Origin: a virus
Strand: one strand, 5' to 3'
Virus record (IMG/VR): IMGVR_UViG_3300042883_000340
Span: 1 to 28,259 of that record
DNA: 28,259 nt
This document shows positions 13,102 to 23,028 of the stretch, piece after piece. The notes beneath the pieces were generated by a model. It did not search any database and was not told the DNA's origin. It saw only the letters and a program-made list of their open reading frames with translations. The position numbers were made by a program, and so were the translations under genes. The number at the start of each line of letters is the position of its first letter. Within the stretch, counting starts at the first letter, position 1.

Positions 13102-15245
13102 AGCGTTGCGTTTTTATTGATTTTAGCGACTTTATTTTGTGTGTTTGTTAATTCTGTTTCACTTACAACAGCATTCACCGTTATTGATGTTTGACTATCT
13201 TGAGGTGCGCCCACGTTGTTTGCGTCGTTACCTTGACCAAATAAATTGAATGAAGGCGTTGCTCCCGTTGTAGATGTAGAACTTGCACCTTGAATCGTTG
13301 GTGTATTACCACCGCCACCACCTGTTGAAGTGAATTGTGTTGCCGCTATCTTTGAAATATTCAAAGCCGAAGTGGTAACCGCTGCTGCGAGTGATGCAAT
13401 ACCAATAGGATTTGGAACAACGCCAATTGCTAATGGTGCTGAAGCTAATGAAGCCGTAACCGCTTTACCAGCGTCAACAATTGCACCAGCTAATTGCATG
13501 GCTTTATTAAACTTAAATTGTTTTTTTGCGATTTCTTCCTCTTCTTTACTGCCTTTTTTAACTTTTGCCATTTTAGCTGCGAAAGCAATATCGCCAAGAT
13601 TTTGAATAGATGTAATTGATTTTTGAGAAATATCTAAGGCATTGTTTGCCGTTGCTAATTGTTCCGCTCGAATTTTAGCTTGTGTATCCGCTTCAAGCTT
13701 AACTTTTGCATCTGCCGCATCTTGGTCTATTTTATTTAAATCTGTTTGATATTTAGTAGTTAAGGCTTTTATTAATTCTTGGTTTTCACCAGCTGCTAAA
13801 ATTTCAGCATCAAACTTTTGAGCAAGTTGAGTTTTTGCAAATTCGGTTTGTGTTTGTGTTAATTCCTGAAGTTTTAAATATTGTTTATCCTGTTCTTCAT
13901 ATTGCTTAATTAAACCCGAGTTATATTCTTCAAGTAATGCTTTTTGTTTAGCCTTTTCAGCATCAATTTCGATTTGTTCTTGTTTTCCAAGTTCGTCCTC
14001 AAGTTGTTTTTGATATAATACTTTTAAACGTAATTTTTCTTCAGTTGTATAGTTTTCGTTTTTAATTAAATCTTCTTGTAATCTGGCATATTTTTCTTGA
14101 GTGGCTACAATTTCCCTATCTGCATCTTTTTGAATTAAACTAATTTCAATATCACGAATAGTTCTTTGTGCATTTAACCTATCTTCAGCGAATTTCTTAG
14201 CCGCTGCCGCTGCCGCTTTTGCTGCATCAATAGCTGCTTTGTGTCTTTCTTTGTTGTTTTTCTTATCTTCTTCAAGTTCTTTTTTAGCATCCGCTTGTTT
14301 ATCAACCCTATCTTGTGCGACAATGGCATTTCGTTCACGTCTTTGACCTGTTATTATCGTGTTTTCTTCTGTTATTTTCGCTTTAAGTTTTGTAACTGTT
14401 TCTTTATCAGCTTTATCACCTAATGCAAGTTGCGCATTTAATGCCTTTTGCGCAGACGATAAGCGTGTTTTAGCTTCTTTTCCAATTGCCTTACTTTTGT
14501 TTAATTCTAAATCTAATGTTTCCTGACCGTAAATTTTAGCCATTCGTATTTCATAATCAAAACCGCTTACAATGGTGTCTTGGCGTTCCTTAGAACTTTC
14601 CATTATTTTATCATTAGCTTCAATCATTTTTGCCGCGTTTTCTTCCGCTGCATAACTTGTAAGTCCAAGCCAATCTGTAAGCTCTTTAAATCCCGCAATT
14701 AGGTCATTTATAGGTTTCATTAAAAAGTCAATAGCTTTTTTAAGAACTCCAATTTTATTAAGCCATAAAAGAAAAACAGCAACAACAGCAACAATAACAG
14801 CAACTAATAAAAAGATAGGGTTTGCTAAAAGCGATAAACCAAAAGCAATAAATTGTTTTGATACAATGCCGATTGTTTTACCAAGACCCAAAAAAGTTTT
14901 ACCAAGACCATTAATTTGTCCCATGAAATCTTCAGGCTTTAACGCTTTTAAAGTTTGATTAAAAACTGATGCTTGTTTTCCAGCTTTTGCAAAATCCAAA
15001 TTTATTATTGAATCTTTTAAATTGGTAAAAGCGTTTTGTGTTTGTTCTAAGTTTGTCCCCTCTGTAAATCCAGCAAAAGCCTTTGTCGCTCCATCTAATT
15101 TTTTTTGTAAATTACCAGCTTGGTCGGCAATTTCTGCCATTCTTGCGGGGTCGGTGGCGTTTATATATTCGGATTTTAAATCCTTTAACTGTTTTCTTAT
15201 TTCAGTTACACCAGTTATCTTTAAAGGAACTTCTATTTCATTCAT
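13098..15245 (-). CDS. Tape measure protein
   Basis: This 715-residue protein is the longest of the helical type here. Residues 1-130 are helical; 132-162 form a hydrophobic segment (SLLANPIFLLVAVIVAVVAV). About 215-560 is a long Lys/Glu/Ala-rich coiled coil. A second hydrophobic region at about 570-640 (LAIGVVPNPIGIASLAAAV) is followed by a Gly/Ser/Thr-rich end. Using the common rule of about 0.15 nm per residue, the tail would be near 107 nm, a siphovirus length. It sets tail length and may assist DNA entry through its membrane segments. No peptidase or lysozyme domain is seen. Confidence 0.85.
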   Translation of the reverse strand: MNEIEVPLKITGVTEIRKQLKDLKSEYINATDPARMAEIADQAGNLQKKLDGATKAFAGFTEGTNLEQTQNAFTNLKDSIINLDFAKAGKQASVFNQTLKALKPEDFMGQINGLGKTFLGLGKTIGIVSKQFIAFGLSLLANPIFLLVAVIVAVVAVFLLWLNKIGVLKKAIDFLMKPINDLIAGFKELTDWLGLTSYAAEENAAKMIEANDKIMESSKERQDTIVSGFDYEIRMAKIYGQETLDLELNKSKAIGKEAKTRLSSAQKALNAQLALGDKADKETVTKLKAKITEENTIITGQRRERNAIVAQDRVDKQADAKKELEEDKKNNKERHKAAIDAAKAAAAAAKKFAEDRLNAQRTIRDIEISLIQKDADREIVATQEKYARLQEDLIKNENYTTEEKLRLKVLYQKQLEDELGKQEQIEIDAEKAKQKALLEEYNSGLIKQYEEQDKQYLKLQELTQTQTEFAKTQLAQKFDAEILAAGENQELIKALTTKYQTDLNKIDQDAADAKVKLEADTQAKIRAEQLATANNALDISQKSITSIQNLGDIAFAAKMAKVKKGSKEEEEIAKKQFKFNKAMQLAGAIVDAGKAVTASLASAPLAIGVVPNPIGIASLAAAVTTSALNISKIAATQFTSTGGGGGNTPTIQGASSTSTTGATPSFNLFGQGNDANNVGAPQDSQTSITVNAVVSETELTNTQNKVAKINKNATL

Positions 15246-15248
15246 ATC

Positions 15249-18050
15249 TTATGGGTAAACTCTAATTTCTATTGTATTATTCATTAAGACGCTATCTAAT
15301 TGTGCTAAAGAAAAATCATACCATTGTAAAAACAATTGACTTGTGCTCCCCCATGTAAAATAATAAACGCCTTGCGCACTATTCACTTGATTAACCATTA
15401 AATAGGTTTTATCAGCACTTGGAAAACCATTAGTTAAAACCCCTTCATAATTACCAACTCCCGTTCTTATCCAAACAATATCGCCTATTGTGTTTTCAAG
15501 TATTGTAATAACAGGGTCAAGTATTCCCGTTTGACTTATTGTAGCAATATATTTTGTATAAGTTGGTAGTATTTCCGTTACAGATTGCCCGTTTATTGTT
15601 TCAGTTACCGTTAAATTCGTGGTCGTTATTCCGTCTTCCGTTACGCTTTGATTATCACCGATAACGATTCCTTTTAAACCGCTTGGAATTACATTACCTT
15701 TTCCAAATACTTGGACGTTACCCTCGCTTAAATTGATATTTGATTGCTCTGTGATTACAGTATTCATTTCAGATTTACCTTTCGAATCTAAAATATCACC
15801 AATTGGTATTGGTCTTTTTATAGGAAAATTAGCGAGTTCGATTTCAGTGTCTACGCTTATTAATTCAACCTTTGTTAAAACCTCATCGTTTGCGTTATAA
15901 TCAATTACTTTATTGATATTCCACCATGAGTTATCAATACGGATTTTATCGTTAAGTTTTAATGTTTGGATATCCGCTTCATTCAGTAAAAAAGAAGTGA
16001 TTAGCATTTTACCTACATTAATCTGATTAACCGTTCTTCGCCAATATAAGTTATATAAGTTATTGTTTGTTAAAACGCTTGTTTGATAAAAATAGTAATC
16101 ACACACTCCGAAATTTATGTCGAAAGTCGGAGTTAACGCGTTGTTAAAATGCCCCGTTTGTGGGTACGATGTAAGTCCCGTTGTTCCCGTTGTTCCTTGT
16201 TCGTAAATATTAAACGGTTGACACGTTTCTAATCCTGAATCGTAAAGAATTCTTATATTCGTGTTTGGCGCTATTCCATTAATCATTGGTAAATAAGCAT
16301 CAAAACTTGTTTTGTTTACGGGAGTAGGTGAAAATAAAAGTTCTTTTGTGTCGGTGTCTTTTACATACTCATTATCAAAAGTGTATTCTAATTGTCCGTA
16401 TGTTTCAGCGGTTGCCTGTGTATAAACATCGTTTGCCGTGTCGGTATCTGGCTTATAAGTTAGCTTTAATTTCTTTTTACTTAGATCGGGTAAAAATATT
16501 AATTGTTGTTCTTGGTTCTTTGCTAATTTAGTTGACCAATCCTTTTCGGTTCCAGCGTCGTACCACTCATCACGTTGAACTAAAATTAATTCATTAGGTT
16601 GGTTCGTGTTTGGGTATGCGTAAAGGTTATACATCTGAAATATTGCCTTAACGAAATCCGATTGTTTAATCTTCAAAGGAATAAACTCATTAATAACTTG
16701 AGTGCCGCCAATGACTTGAATATTATTTGAGGGAACTACGTCTAATTTTAAGCTACTAAAATTAACTTGAGGATTTACTTGAACATTTGAGCCGCCAGAA
16801 GTTGCGTTTGTACTACGCCAAACCGCGTCAACTCCGAAATTATATAACGATGTTACGTTAATACCCACTTTTATTTCAACAATATCGGTAGCCGTTATAT
16901 TAATCGGAATCGGAATTGTAGTTGTTCCCGAAGCTGTTAAAACTGATAATGAACTTGAGGGTGGTATGCTTATGGTTGTAATTCCATCACCTACGATAAC
17001 ATCGTCTGAAGCTTGAACAAAACCAACGCCCGAACCATTAACCAACAATTCAAATTGAAGGTTGTATTGTATTTGAGCGTTTTGATATAATAAAGTAGTT
17101 GGGTCCTGAACTTTTAAATAAGCGGTGAAAGGTGGTGAGGTACTTGTATTATCTAAAATTATTTCATAAGCATAAATAAAATTAAAGAAATATGTTTGAC
17201 CTTGCGTAGTATCTGTATTAAATGGCGTGTTATATTCACCCAAAGACGGGTTAAATAAACTTTGATTATCAAGCGTTTCAGTCCACGTTGTTACTTGTTG
17301 AGTAAATGACTCATTATAACCCGGGTTTGGCTGCGCAAAAGAACTTAAATAAGTTGTTTCAGCGGTTACCCTATAATCAGAAAAATCAAAATTGTTTACA
17401 TCGCCATTATAAGGAATTAACAACTTGTCAAAATGGAAATTGGTTAAATCCGACCAATCGTAAGTAAATCCAGCGTTTGCAAATATCCGATCAAAATAAC
17501 TTTTAGCGTAAATAGCGGGTTTAAAATGATTAACCGTGTAATTTGTCGTGTCATTATACGGCATTAAATATTTATAATGGTCGCTTTGAGTGTGTGACCA
17601 ACTATCCGTAATTGATGTTATGCTAAACTCATGGTTACAATCGCTAAAATCCAAATCCGTTAATTCAAGATTTGTTATCGTAGTGTAAAATTCAGCCTGT
17701 GAATCACGAACCAAAACCTCGTATTCCAACCCTTGTTCGTATGCGTCTGTTAATTGAACTTTTTTAACGTTTACTAATTGAAGTAAAGCGTTTGTTACAA
17801 TTGGAATCCCATTTTGAAGAACCGAGCAGCGAGTTAATTTATTTATATCAAAATTACCCGAACTGATATTAATATCGTAATAGTTGTTTAGGAGCGTGTT
17901 ATTGTTCTTTGTGCCACTTAGTGTTATAGTCTTCGAGAAAGTTCCTTTACGTTGCGTTAAATCGCGTATATCGCCAACTTGAAAGTTAAGCGGAAAAGAC
18001 GTTCCCTCTTTTACATCTAAATAACCCGTTTCTAATTGTATCCTAACCAT
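15249..18050 (-). CDS. Large tail tip / tail-associated structural protein
   Basis: This 933-residue protein is the largest here. The N-terminal MVRIQLETGYLDVKEGTSFP with VGDIRDLTQRKGTFSKTI is typical of tail tip proteins of Bacteroidetes siphoviruses. The middle (FVKAIFQMYNLYAYPNTNQ, LILVQRDEWYDAGTEKDW) is a conserved block; the C-terminal part from about 770 (IVIGDNQSVTEDGITTT and on) is repeat-rich and fibre-like. It lies between the tape measure and another tail protein and overlaps the next gene upstream by eight bases. It probably forms the tip or hub that binds fibres. Exact homology to Dit or Tal is not shown. Confidence 0.7.
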   Translation of the reverse strand: MVRIQLETGYLDVKEGTSFPLNFQVGDIRDLTQRKGTFSKTITLSGTKNNNTLLNNYYDINISSGNFDINKLTRCSVLQNGIPIVTNALLQLVNVKKVQLTDAYEQGLEYEVLVRDSQAEFYTTITNLELTDLDFSDCNHEFSITSITDSWSHTQSDHYKYLMPYNDTTNYTVNHFKPAIYAKSYFDRIFANAGFTYDWSDLTNFHFDKLLIPYNGDVNNFDFSDYRVTAETTYLSSFAQPNPGYNESFTQQVTTWTETLDNQSLFNPSLGEYNTPFNTDTTQGQTYFFNFIYAYEIILDNTSTSPPFTAYLKVQDPTTLLYQNAQIQYNLQFELLVNGSGVGFVQASDDVIVGDGITTISIPPSSSLSVLTASGTTTIPIPINITATDIVEIKVGINVTSLYNFGVDAVWRSTNATSGGSNVQVNPQVNFSSLKLDVVPSNNIQVIGGTQVINEFIPLKIKQSDFVKAIFQMYNLYAYPNTNQPNELILVQRDEWYDAGTEKDWSTKLAKNQEQQLIFLPDLSKKKLKLTYKPDTDTANDVYTQATAETYGQLEYTFDNEYVKDTDTKELLFSPTPVNKTSFDAYLPMINGIAPNTNIRILYDSGLETCQPFNIYEQGTTGTTGLTSYPQTGHFNNALTPTFDINFGVCDYYFYQTSVLTNNNLYNLYWRRTVNQINVGKMLITSFLLNEADIQTLKLNDKIRIDNSWWNINKVIDYNANDEVLTKVELISVDTEIELANFPIKRPIPIGDILDSKGKSEMNTVITEQSNINLSEGNVQVFGKGNVIPSGLKGIVIGDNQSVTEDGITTTNLTVTETINGQSVTEILPTYTKYIATISQTGILDPVITILENTIGDIVWIRTGVGNYEGVLTNGFPSADKTYLMVNQVNSAQGVYYFTWGSTSQLFLQWYDFSLAQLDSVLMNNTIEIRVYP

Positions 18051-19542
18051 TGATATTGTCTTGGTTTGCTAATTTAACTAAAATAGAATGTTTAATTAGA
18101 TTCTTATTTCTTTGTTGAAAGATTTCGTAGTTCGTGTTTGTGATAATTACGGGTTGGTATTCGGTACTTTCTGGAATTCTTAACGGGCAGCCGCTTTCAT
18201 CTTCAGGATATAACCAACTTTCAGTATTTGTGTACGAAGCTAATTTTAAATAAACTTGCGGTGATGTCATTAACTCCTCAAAATAACGATTCATTTCTTC
18301 GGACATCCAATTTGTGTTTAATTCAATGGTTTTCTTTACGTTAATGTTGAAAGTTTTAAACCCGTCTTCGATTGTTTTATAACTCCATTGGTCAACCGTT
18401 GGCGCGGTGTTTATAAACCCTGTAACATCTTTATTAAATTCATCGCGTGTAACTTCGCCACGTTCATAGTTTTTAAGCTGAAAAGCAAAAGAACTAAACG
18501 AACCTAACCTATCCAAAAATAAACAATGGTATTCAGAAATTTGCACCCTTGTATCTAAATTTATTGTATAGATTAAAGACTTTTGCGCCGGTGTTCCGCT
18601 GTTTGCATTTGAATAATAAACTTCATAAGACGTTGTATCCGTTTTTATCATTGGTAAGGTTGCCGCTCCTATTGGAATTAATATTCCGTAATTATTTGGA
18701 CCAACTGCAATTTGATTGGCTAAATCTGTTCCCGAAATTGATTTGTAAAAGTATTCGCCATTTGAGTTTTTAAATATAACGTAGTCAGGTGTTCCGCTTG
18801 GATTTAACGCGTTTAAATATATATCTTGACCCAACGTGCTATAAAACGTCGTAGGTTGGTTTGTAAGCAATCTTTTCGTGTTTGCCGTTAAACTAAAATC
18901 CGTGTAATCAAAAGCGGGAAAATCCAGCCATCTGAAAACTCCATTGAAAACAGCCTTTGTTAATTCAACGCTAAATGAATAAGTTTTTCTATTATCAGCA
19001 TAGGTAATTACACCGTCAATAGTTGAATCGGTTACAAGTGACCAAAGCGAATTAATAACGATATACGAACCCGTTGCACTTAATACCGTAAATAAACCCT
19101 CCATATAAGGATTTGCCGTTCCGCTGTCATCTTGTTTTATGTTTATTCGGTCACCCGCTACAAAAGTATTTGTTACGTTTATTCGTACGTTACCAGAACT
19201 ATCGACCAAACTTGACGTGTAAGTTACCCGGGTAGTATATTCTTCGCCTAATTCAATTTTGTAAATATAAAATGAATTTGTAGCCGCGTAGTAACTTGTT
19301 GACGTAGTGTCCAAATCAAACGACACGTAATTACTTAATAGCTTAGATAAATCTTGTTCACCGTAGCCAGTTCCAAAAGTTGGCAAAAGACGATATTCGG
19401 CGATAACATTACTTGAATTATCTTTTATTTTGAATACATATCTAAAACCTTCGTAATTCTTAATATTAGAATCTACAATCCATTTAACAGGGTTGTATGC
19501 CGGTGTTATATCTTGCGGTCGCGCTATTAAAGTTATTGCCAT
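18043..19542 (-). CDS. Tail tip-associated protein
   Basis: This 499-residue strand-rich protein (MAITLIARPQDITPAYNPVK, with repeated segments such as IRVNI and EYHCLFLDRLGSFSSFAF) appears in the tail module with the 933-residue protein. The conserved FLDRLGSFSSFAFQ and YEIFQQRNKNLIKHSILVK blocks suggest a Bacteroidetes tail protein family. It overlaps the next gene by eight bases, and its start shares one base with the upstream stop. No enzyme motif is visible. A baseplate or fibre-connecting role is likely but not proven. Confidence 0.6.
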   Translation of the reverse strand: MAITLIARPQDITPAYNPVKWIVDSNIKNYEGFRYVFKIKDNSSNVIAEYRLLPTFGTGYGEQDLSKLLSNYVSFDLDTTSTSYYAATNSFYIYKIELGEEYTTRVTYTSSLVDSSGNVRINVTNTFVAGDRINIKQDDSGTANPYMEGLFTVLSATGSYIVINSLWSLVTDSTIDGVITYADNRKTYSFSVELTKAVFNGVFRWLDFPAFDYTDFSLTANTKRLLTNQPTTFYSTLGQDIYLNALNPSGTPDYVIFKNSNGEYFYKSISGTDLANQIAVGPNNYGILIPIGAATLPMIKTDTTSYEVYYSNANSGTPAQKSLIYTINLDTRVQISEYHCLFLDRLGSFSSFAFQLKNYERGEVTRDEFNKDVTGFINTAPTVDQWSYKTIEDGFKTFNINVKKTIELNTNWMSEEMNRYFEELMTSPQVYLKLASYTNTESWLYPEDESGCPLRIPESTEYQPVIITNTNYEIFQQRNKNLIKHSILVKLANQDNING

Positions 19543-19772
19543 TAGTTTTCTATTGGTGGAAAAGGTGGTGTTGGTTTAGGTATAAATTCACTCAAAGGAA
19601 TATCTAATAAATAAGCATATTCAGTTGGTGCAATATCGACTTCATCTGAGCTACTTAAAAATAAAAAATATACATCATTAATATCTTGAACAAAGTTAAA
19701 GAATGTATCTGAGTCAAAGAATACACCTTGTAATTGTTCTGCTGTTTCGTTTGTTACTATTCTTCCTTCCAT
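19542..19772 (-). CDS. Small tail-module protein
   Basis: This 76-residue acidic protein has an N-terminal MEGRIVTNETAEQLQGVFFD, then FNFVQDINDVYFLFLS and a Pro-rich end (FIPKPTPPFPPIEN). The Pro-rich tail suggests a connector or fibre chaperone. The start follows the upstream stop by one base. No family is recognised; its place among fibre and tip genes is the only hint. Confidence 0.55.
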   Translation of the reverse strand: MEGRIVTNETAEQLQGVFFDSDTFFNFVQDINDVYFLFLSSSDEVDIAPTEYAYLLDIPLSEFIPKPTPPFPPIEN

Positions 19773-19773
19773 T

Positions 19774-20535
19774 TTAACTATATCTACTAAGTGCTGTTTG
19801 GTAAGTTGTTACAGCTGTGTTAAAGTTTGCTATATCTGCATCCAATAAACCATCTCCAACGGAAGCAAATTTACATATCCCGTTGAAATTATCAGAGCCA
19901 AAACCACCCAACCTTGCGAGTTCAATATTAGCTGTAGGTCTTACACTTGAATTTAATGTAGCTGTTTGGATTGTTCCGTTGTTTGCAAATTTTTGAACAG
20001 TTGAAGATAATCTACTAATTATTCTAAATTTAGCTCCACCCCCAGAATAAGTATAAGATGACCAAGCAGCACTATTTACCCCGTATACACCTGCAGTATA
20101 AATAGCTAATCTATTTGGAGCATTATAAGCACCTATCATACAAGCTTGCGTTGAATCAACTAATGATGTAAAATAACTTAAATGTGCATCATTTAATCCA
20201 AGAACAGTCGATGGCTGAATACCAGTTTGTGCCCATGTCATTAATGAAGTCATTCCATTTGAAGTGTGCGTCCAACCTGTTCCAAAACTTAAATTATAAG
20301 TTCCCGGTGTTTTAAGATTAACCGCATGACTTGACGCTATTCCACCTACAATTGGATATATAGCTTTAAATTTTGTCCAAATTGAATAACCTTTTAAATC
20401 AAGAACCAAAGTATTAATAGCATTCTTTTGAGTGTTATCAGTTATTCCAGCCGCTGTTATAAATGCCTGTGCGTCTGGGTCATAAGGAGAAGCCGTTGTT
20501 TTCGGCATTATAGAAATTAAAGGGTAGTAGCTCAT
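19774..20535 (-). CDS. Fibre-like structural protein with conserved N-terminal domain
   Basis: This 253-residue protein has an N-terminal block (DPDAQAFITAAGITDNTQKN, then LDLKGYSIWTKFKAIYPIVG) that is frequent in Flavobacterium phage and prophage tail proteins. The rest is Ser/Thr/Gly-rich and strand-like (for example TYSGGGAKFRIISRLSSTVQ), fitting a lectin-like jelly-roll. The final helix (DADIANFNTAVTTYQTAL) closes the fold. It probably binds a host surface sugar or forms a fibre. It lies between two other fibre-module genes. Confidence 0.6.
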   Translation of the reverse strand: MSYYPLISIMPKTTASPYDPDAQAFITAAGITDNTQKNAINTLVLDLKGYSIWTKFKAIYPIVGGIASSHAVNLKTPGTYNLSFGTGWTHTSNGMTSLMTWAQTGIQPSTVLGLNDAHLSYFTSLVDSTQACMIGAYNAPNRLAIYTAGVYGVNSAAWSSYTYSGGGAKFRIISRLSSTVQKFANNGTIQTATLNSSVRPTANIELARLGGFGSDNFNGICKFASVGDGLLDADIANFNTAVTTYQTALSRYS

Positions 20536-20536
20536 C

Positions 20537-21847
20537 TTATGCCTGTGTTGTTACTCCGATTACGTCCCACTTAGTATCTGTTGCATTATAGATTAAACCT
20601 AAATAAGTTGTTTTACTTATAACCGTTGTAGTAGGTAATGTAACCCCTATTGCTCGGTAGTTAGTATCGTAGGTAATTGCCCTTGCCGTTCCGTTGTCTT
20701 TTATTCTAATCATTAAAGGTTGACCTTGGTCCCAAGTTCCTGTTGGATTTGCCAAAGCAAGTGCTGCGGATTGCGCCACTATTATAACAATATCATTAAG
20801 ATTAGTTGGTGTAACTGTTGCTGCGCTGCTTAAACTTTGAACTCTTGGTGTATATGAAGCCTTTGCATTAAACGCGCTCCAGTCAGTTGTACTTAATGCA
20901 CCCCTATTCGTGGCCGAAGCCGTTGGTAAATTAAAAGTATGTGTACTTGAAACTGAGCTAATCGCAAAATCCGTTCCACTTGTTCCGACTGCTAAATTTT
21001 GAATCTGAGCTGTTAATCCATTTAATGCAGTTAAGCCAGTTGAAAATGTCGTAATTATTTGGCAAAGATGACTGTTCTCGGTATGAAGTTTAATCGTCCT
21101 TCCCGAATTATTAACCCATATTCTAACCGCTAATCTATCGGTTAAAGCTAATGTTGTTTGTGGAATAGCTAATGCGCTAATATAAAGGTCAGTTACCGTT
21201 CCATTCGTGATGCCTTCAGGAGTAGCCGAGTTGGATGCAATCAAAGATAATGTAGCACCGTCCCATTTATATAATTCAACATAAAATGAGGGTGAACCGC
21301 CACTACTTGACGCGCTGAAATAAGTTTCAAAATTCCAATTTCCAGAGGGTATTTCAAGTTGGTTCGGGTCGTTTGCGTCTGTTATGAATGATTGTATATA
21401 TCCGTTTGCATTTATTGTAAAATCTGTTCCAGCTCCTATAATTGGCGTTTTATTAATTTCTTTCATAGCAACACCACCGAATGTACCTTGACTCACCGAA
21501 CCATTAAGATAGTAACTAACGGAAGCACCGCCACCACCTGAAGCGGGGAAATTAGCTAACGAACCATCACCCCTTACATATTGACTTACTACACCCGCTC
21601 CCGTAACTGCCAATGTTCCACTTGTTGTTATTGGATTGCCTGTAACTGTAAATGCTGACGGCATAGTTAAATCTACACTTGTTACTGTGCCAGAACTACC
21701 AGCCGCATTAATTATTTCTTGACCTGTTATTGATTTGGTTACATACGAACCGCTTTCTATTGTGGATATTTCGATTAGGTCGGTAGCTTCAAGGTCTGCG
21801 CCTTTTGGCGTCATCTGACTAATTTTTTGTCTTTCTCGGTATGCCAT
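20537..21847 (-). CDS. Receptor-binding/tail fibre protein
   Basis: This 436-residue protein has a short N-terminal peptide (MAYRERQKISQMTPKGADLE) followed by GTVTSVDLTMPSAFTVTGNP and SQYVRGDGSLANFP, typical fibre modules. Further on comes ATNRGALSTTDWSAFNAK, another recurring fibre motif, and a C-terminal DQGQPLMIRIKDNGTARAI domain. Low-complexity Ser/Gly/Thr/Ala content fits beta fibres. It is the first gene after the large terminase and is preceded by a TAATATAGT motif. It is likely the host-recognition fibre; the receptor is unknown. Confidence 0.75.
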   Translation of the reverse strand: MAYRERQKISQMTPKGADLEATDLIEISTIESGSYVTKSITGQEIINAAGSSGTVTSVDLTMPSAFTVTGNPITTSGTLAVTGAGVVSQYVRGDGSLANFPASGGGGASVSYYLNGSVSQGTFGGVAMKEINKTPIIGAGTDFTINANGYIQSFITDANDPNQLEIPSGNWNFETYFSASSSGGSPSFYVELYKWDGATLSLIASNSATPEGITNGTVTDLYISALAIPQTTLALTDRLAVRIWVNNSGRTIKLHTENSHLCQIITTFSTGLTALNGLTAQIQNLAVGTSGTDFAISSVSSTHTFNLPTASATNRGALSTTDWSAFNAKASYTPRVQSLSSAATVTPTNLNDIVIIVAQSAALALANPTGTWDQGQPLMIRIKDNGTARAITYDTNYRAIGVTLPTTTVISKTTYLGLIYNATDTKWDVIGVTTQA

Positions 21848-21848
21848 G

Positions 21849-21857
21849 ACTATATTA
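21849..21857 (-). promoter_or_regulatory. TAATATAGT motif before fibre gene
   Basis: TAATATAGTC directly precedes the ATG at 21847 in a 29-base spacer behind the large terminase gene. The spacer also carries a copy of AAACACGA (21872-21865), the only non-coding copy of that frequent octamer that I found. Confidence 0.45.
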
Positions 21858-21876
21858 TTTTTATTCGTGTTTGTGT

Positions 21877-23028
21877 TTAGAACGCAAAGTATGAATCGTC
21901 GGTGTAATATTCCTGTCTTATATTAGTTACCGCGTATCGAACAGCGTCCATTGCATCGTCAAAAAGTTTCACGGGTTCATCTGTTATTTGGTCACCTACT
22001 TTTTTCCATTTGTAGTTATCGTATTCCTTTTTTATTTCTTTTGAATCTTCGCAGAACACTCCAAAGGTTTTAATGTTATCAATTCCTTTTTTAACTACCT
22101 TATTCGCGTTTTGTACATCAAACCCTGCGTTGTTCATTTCGGCTATTATTTCAGGTCGTGAGTAATCAGCTAAAATGGTTACGTGTTTTTCTATATTTAA
22201 ATCCAGCATTTTGTCGATTAGGTTCGTAGTGGTTAAATAGCTTTCATAAATTACCTTTTCAATAAAGATATCTTTGTCACACCAATAAACCCGAACCAAT
22301 GCCGTGGGGTGATTATATCCAAAATCCAAACCATAAACAAAATTCACAAACTTTGAGGGGCGGTGATTTAAGAAAGTCCAATTCGAATATATATTACTTT
22401 TACTGACCGCCTTTTCACCAAGCGCATAGATTTGATATAACGCTTCATCGGTTCGTTTAAGGTCTTCAATTTGCTTTTTAATACTATCCGGTAAAAAAGG
22501 GTTATCACGATACGTAGACTTAATTAAAATGGATTCGTGTTTAGGTAGTTCGTAAAGCCAACTTGAAGATTCTGAAGGGTTATAATCGAATATCAGTTTA
22601 TTTTCGGTTCGCATGTTAAGTTGGGTAAAGTCATCGTAATAAAGTTCATTCGCTTCATTACACCAAGCGATGTCACGTTTGCGCCCTCGTATCTTTTGTT
22701 CATCGTCAACTGAAAAGAATTCAACGATTGAACCGTTATCAAACGTGTAAATGTGTTCTGACTTGTTGTGCCGTTCCTGTGAATAGATTTCTAAGTCTTT
22801 TAAGATTTCTAAAAAGTCACGCATTACCGTTGCCCGTAACGCTGGAAATGTCTTTCTTATTATACTAATTACCTTTTGAGGGTTTTTTATAGCGTAAACG
22901 ATTAGCAACTGACAAAGCGAATAAGTTTTACTTGAACGTGAGCCACCCTCATTAATAACAAAACGCACCCCGTTATCTTGGAGCGCGTTAAAGTTCTTTT
23001 CAAATATAATTGTACTATTTAACTCCAT
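21877..23028 (-). CDS. terL: Terminase large subunit
   Basis: Read from the ATG at 23028 this has 383 residues; a GTG at 23034 would add two. Walker A GGSRSSKT (28-35) and Walker B RDIAWCNEANEL (about 118-129) define the ATPase. The RNase-H-like nuclease has acidic residues in GLDFGY (D235), LADYS (D288) and FDDAMDAVRYA (357-361). The signature matches the PBSX-type terminase family. It pumps DNA into the head and cuts it. The location after the small subunit gene is standard; a fibre gene directly following is not. Confidence 0.92.
   Translation of the reverse strand: MELNSTIIFEKNFNALQDNGVRFVINEGGSRSSKTYSLCQLLIVYAIKNPQKVISIIRKTFPALRATVMRDFLEILKDLEIYSQERHNKSEHIYTFDNGSIVEFFSVDDEQKIRGRKRDIAWCNEANELYYDDFTQLNMRTENKLIFDYNPSESSSWLYELPKHESILIKSTYRDNPFLPDSIKKQIEDLKRTDEALYQIYALGEKAVSKSNIYSNWTFLNHRPSKFVNFVYGLDFGYNHPTALVRVYWCDKDIFIEKVIYESYLTTTNLIDKMLDLNIEKHVTILADYSRPEIIAEMNNAGFDVQNANKVVKKGIDNIKTFGVFCEDSKEIKKEYDNYKWKKVGDQITDEPVKLFDDAMDAVRYAVTNIRQEYYTDDSYFAF

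Noticed and set aside
13330-13605. Open frame on the plus strand inside the tape measure gene
   Set aside because: It is the reverse reading of Ala-rich coding sequence; the tape measure frame is long, continuous and recognisable.
22992-23010. TAnnTTTG-like box inside the large terminase start region
   Set aside because: It lies within coding sequence, no -33 box fits, and the same pattern also occurs by chance elsewhere in AT-rich genes such as near 24068.
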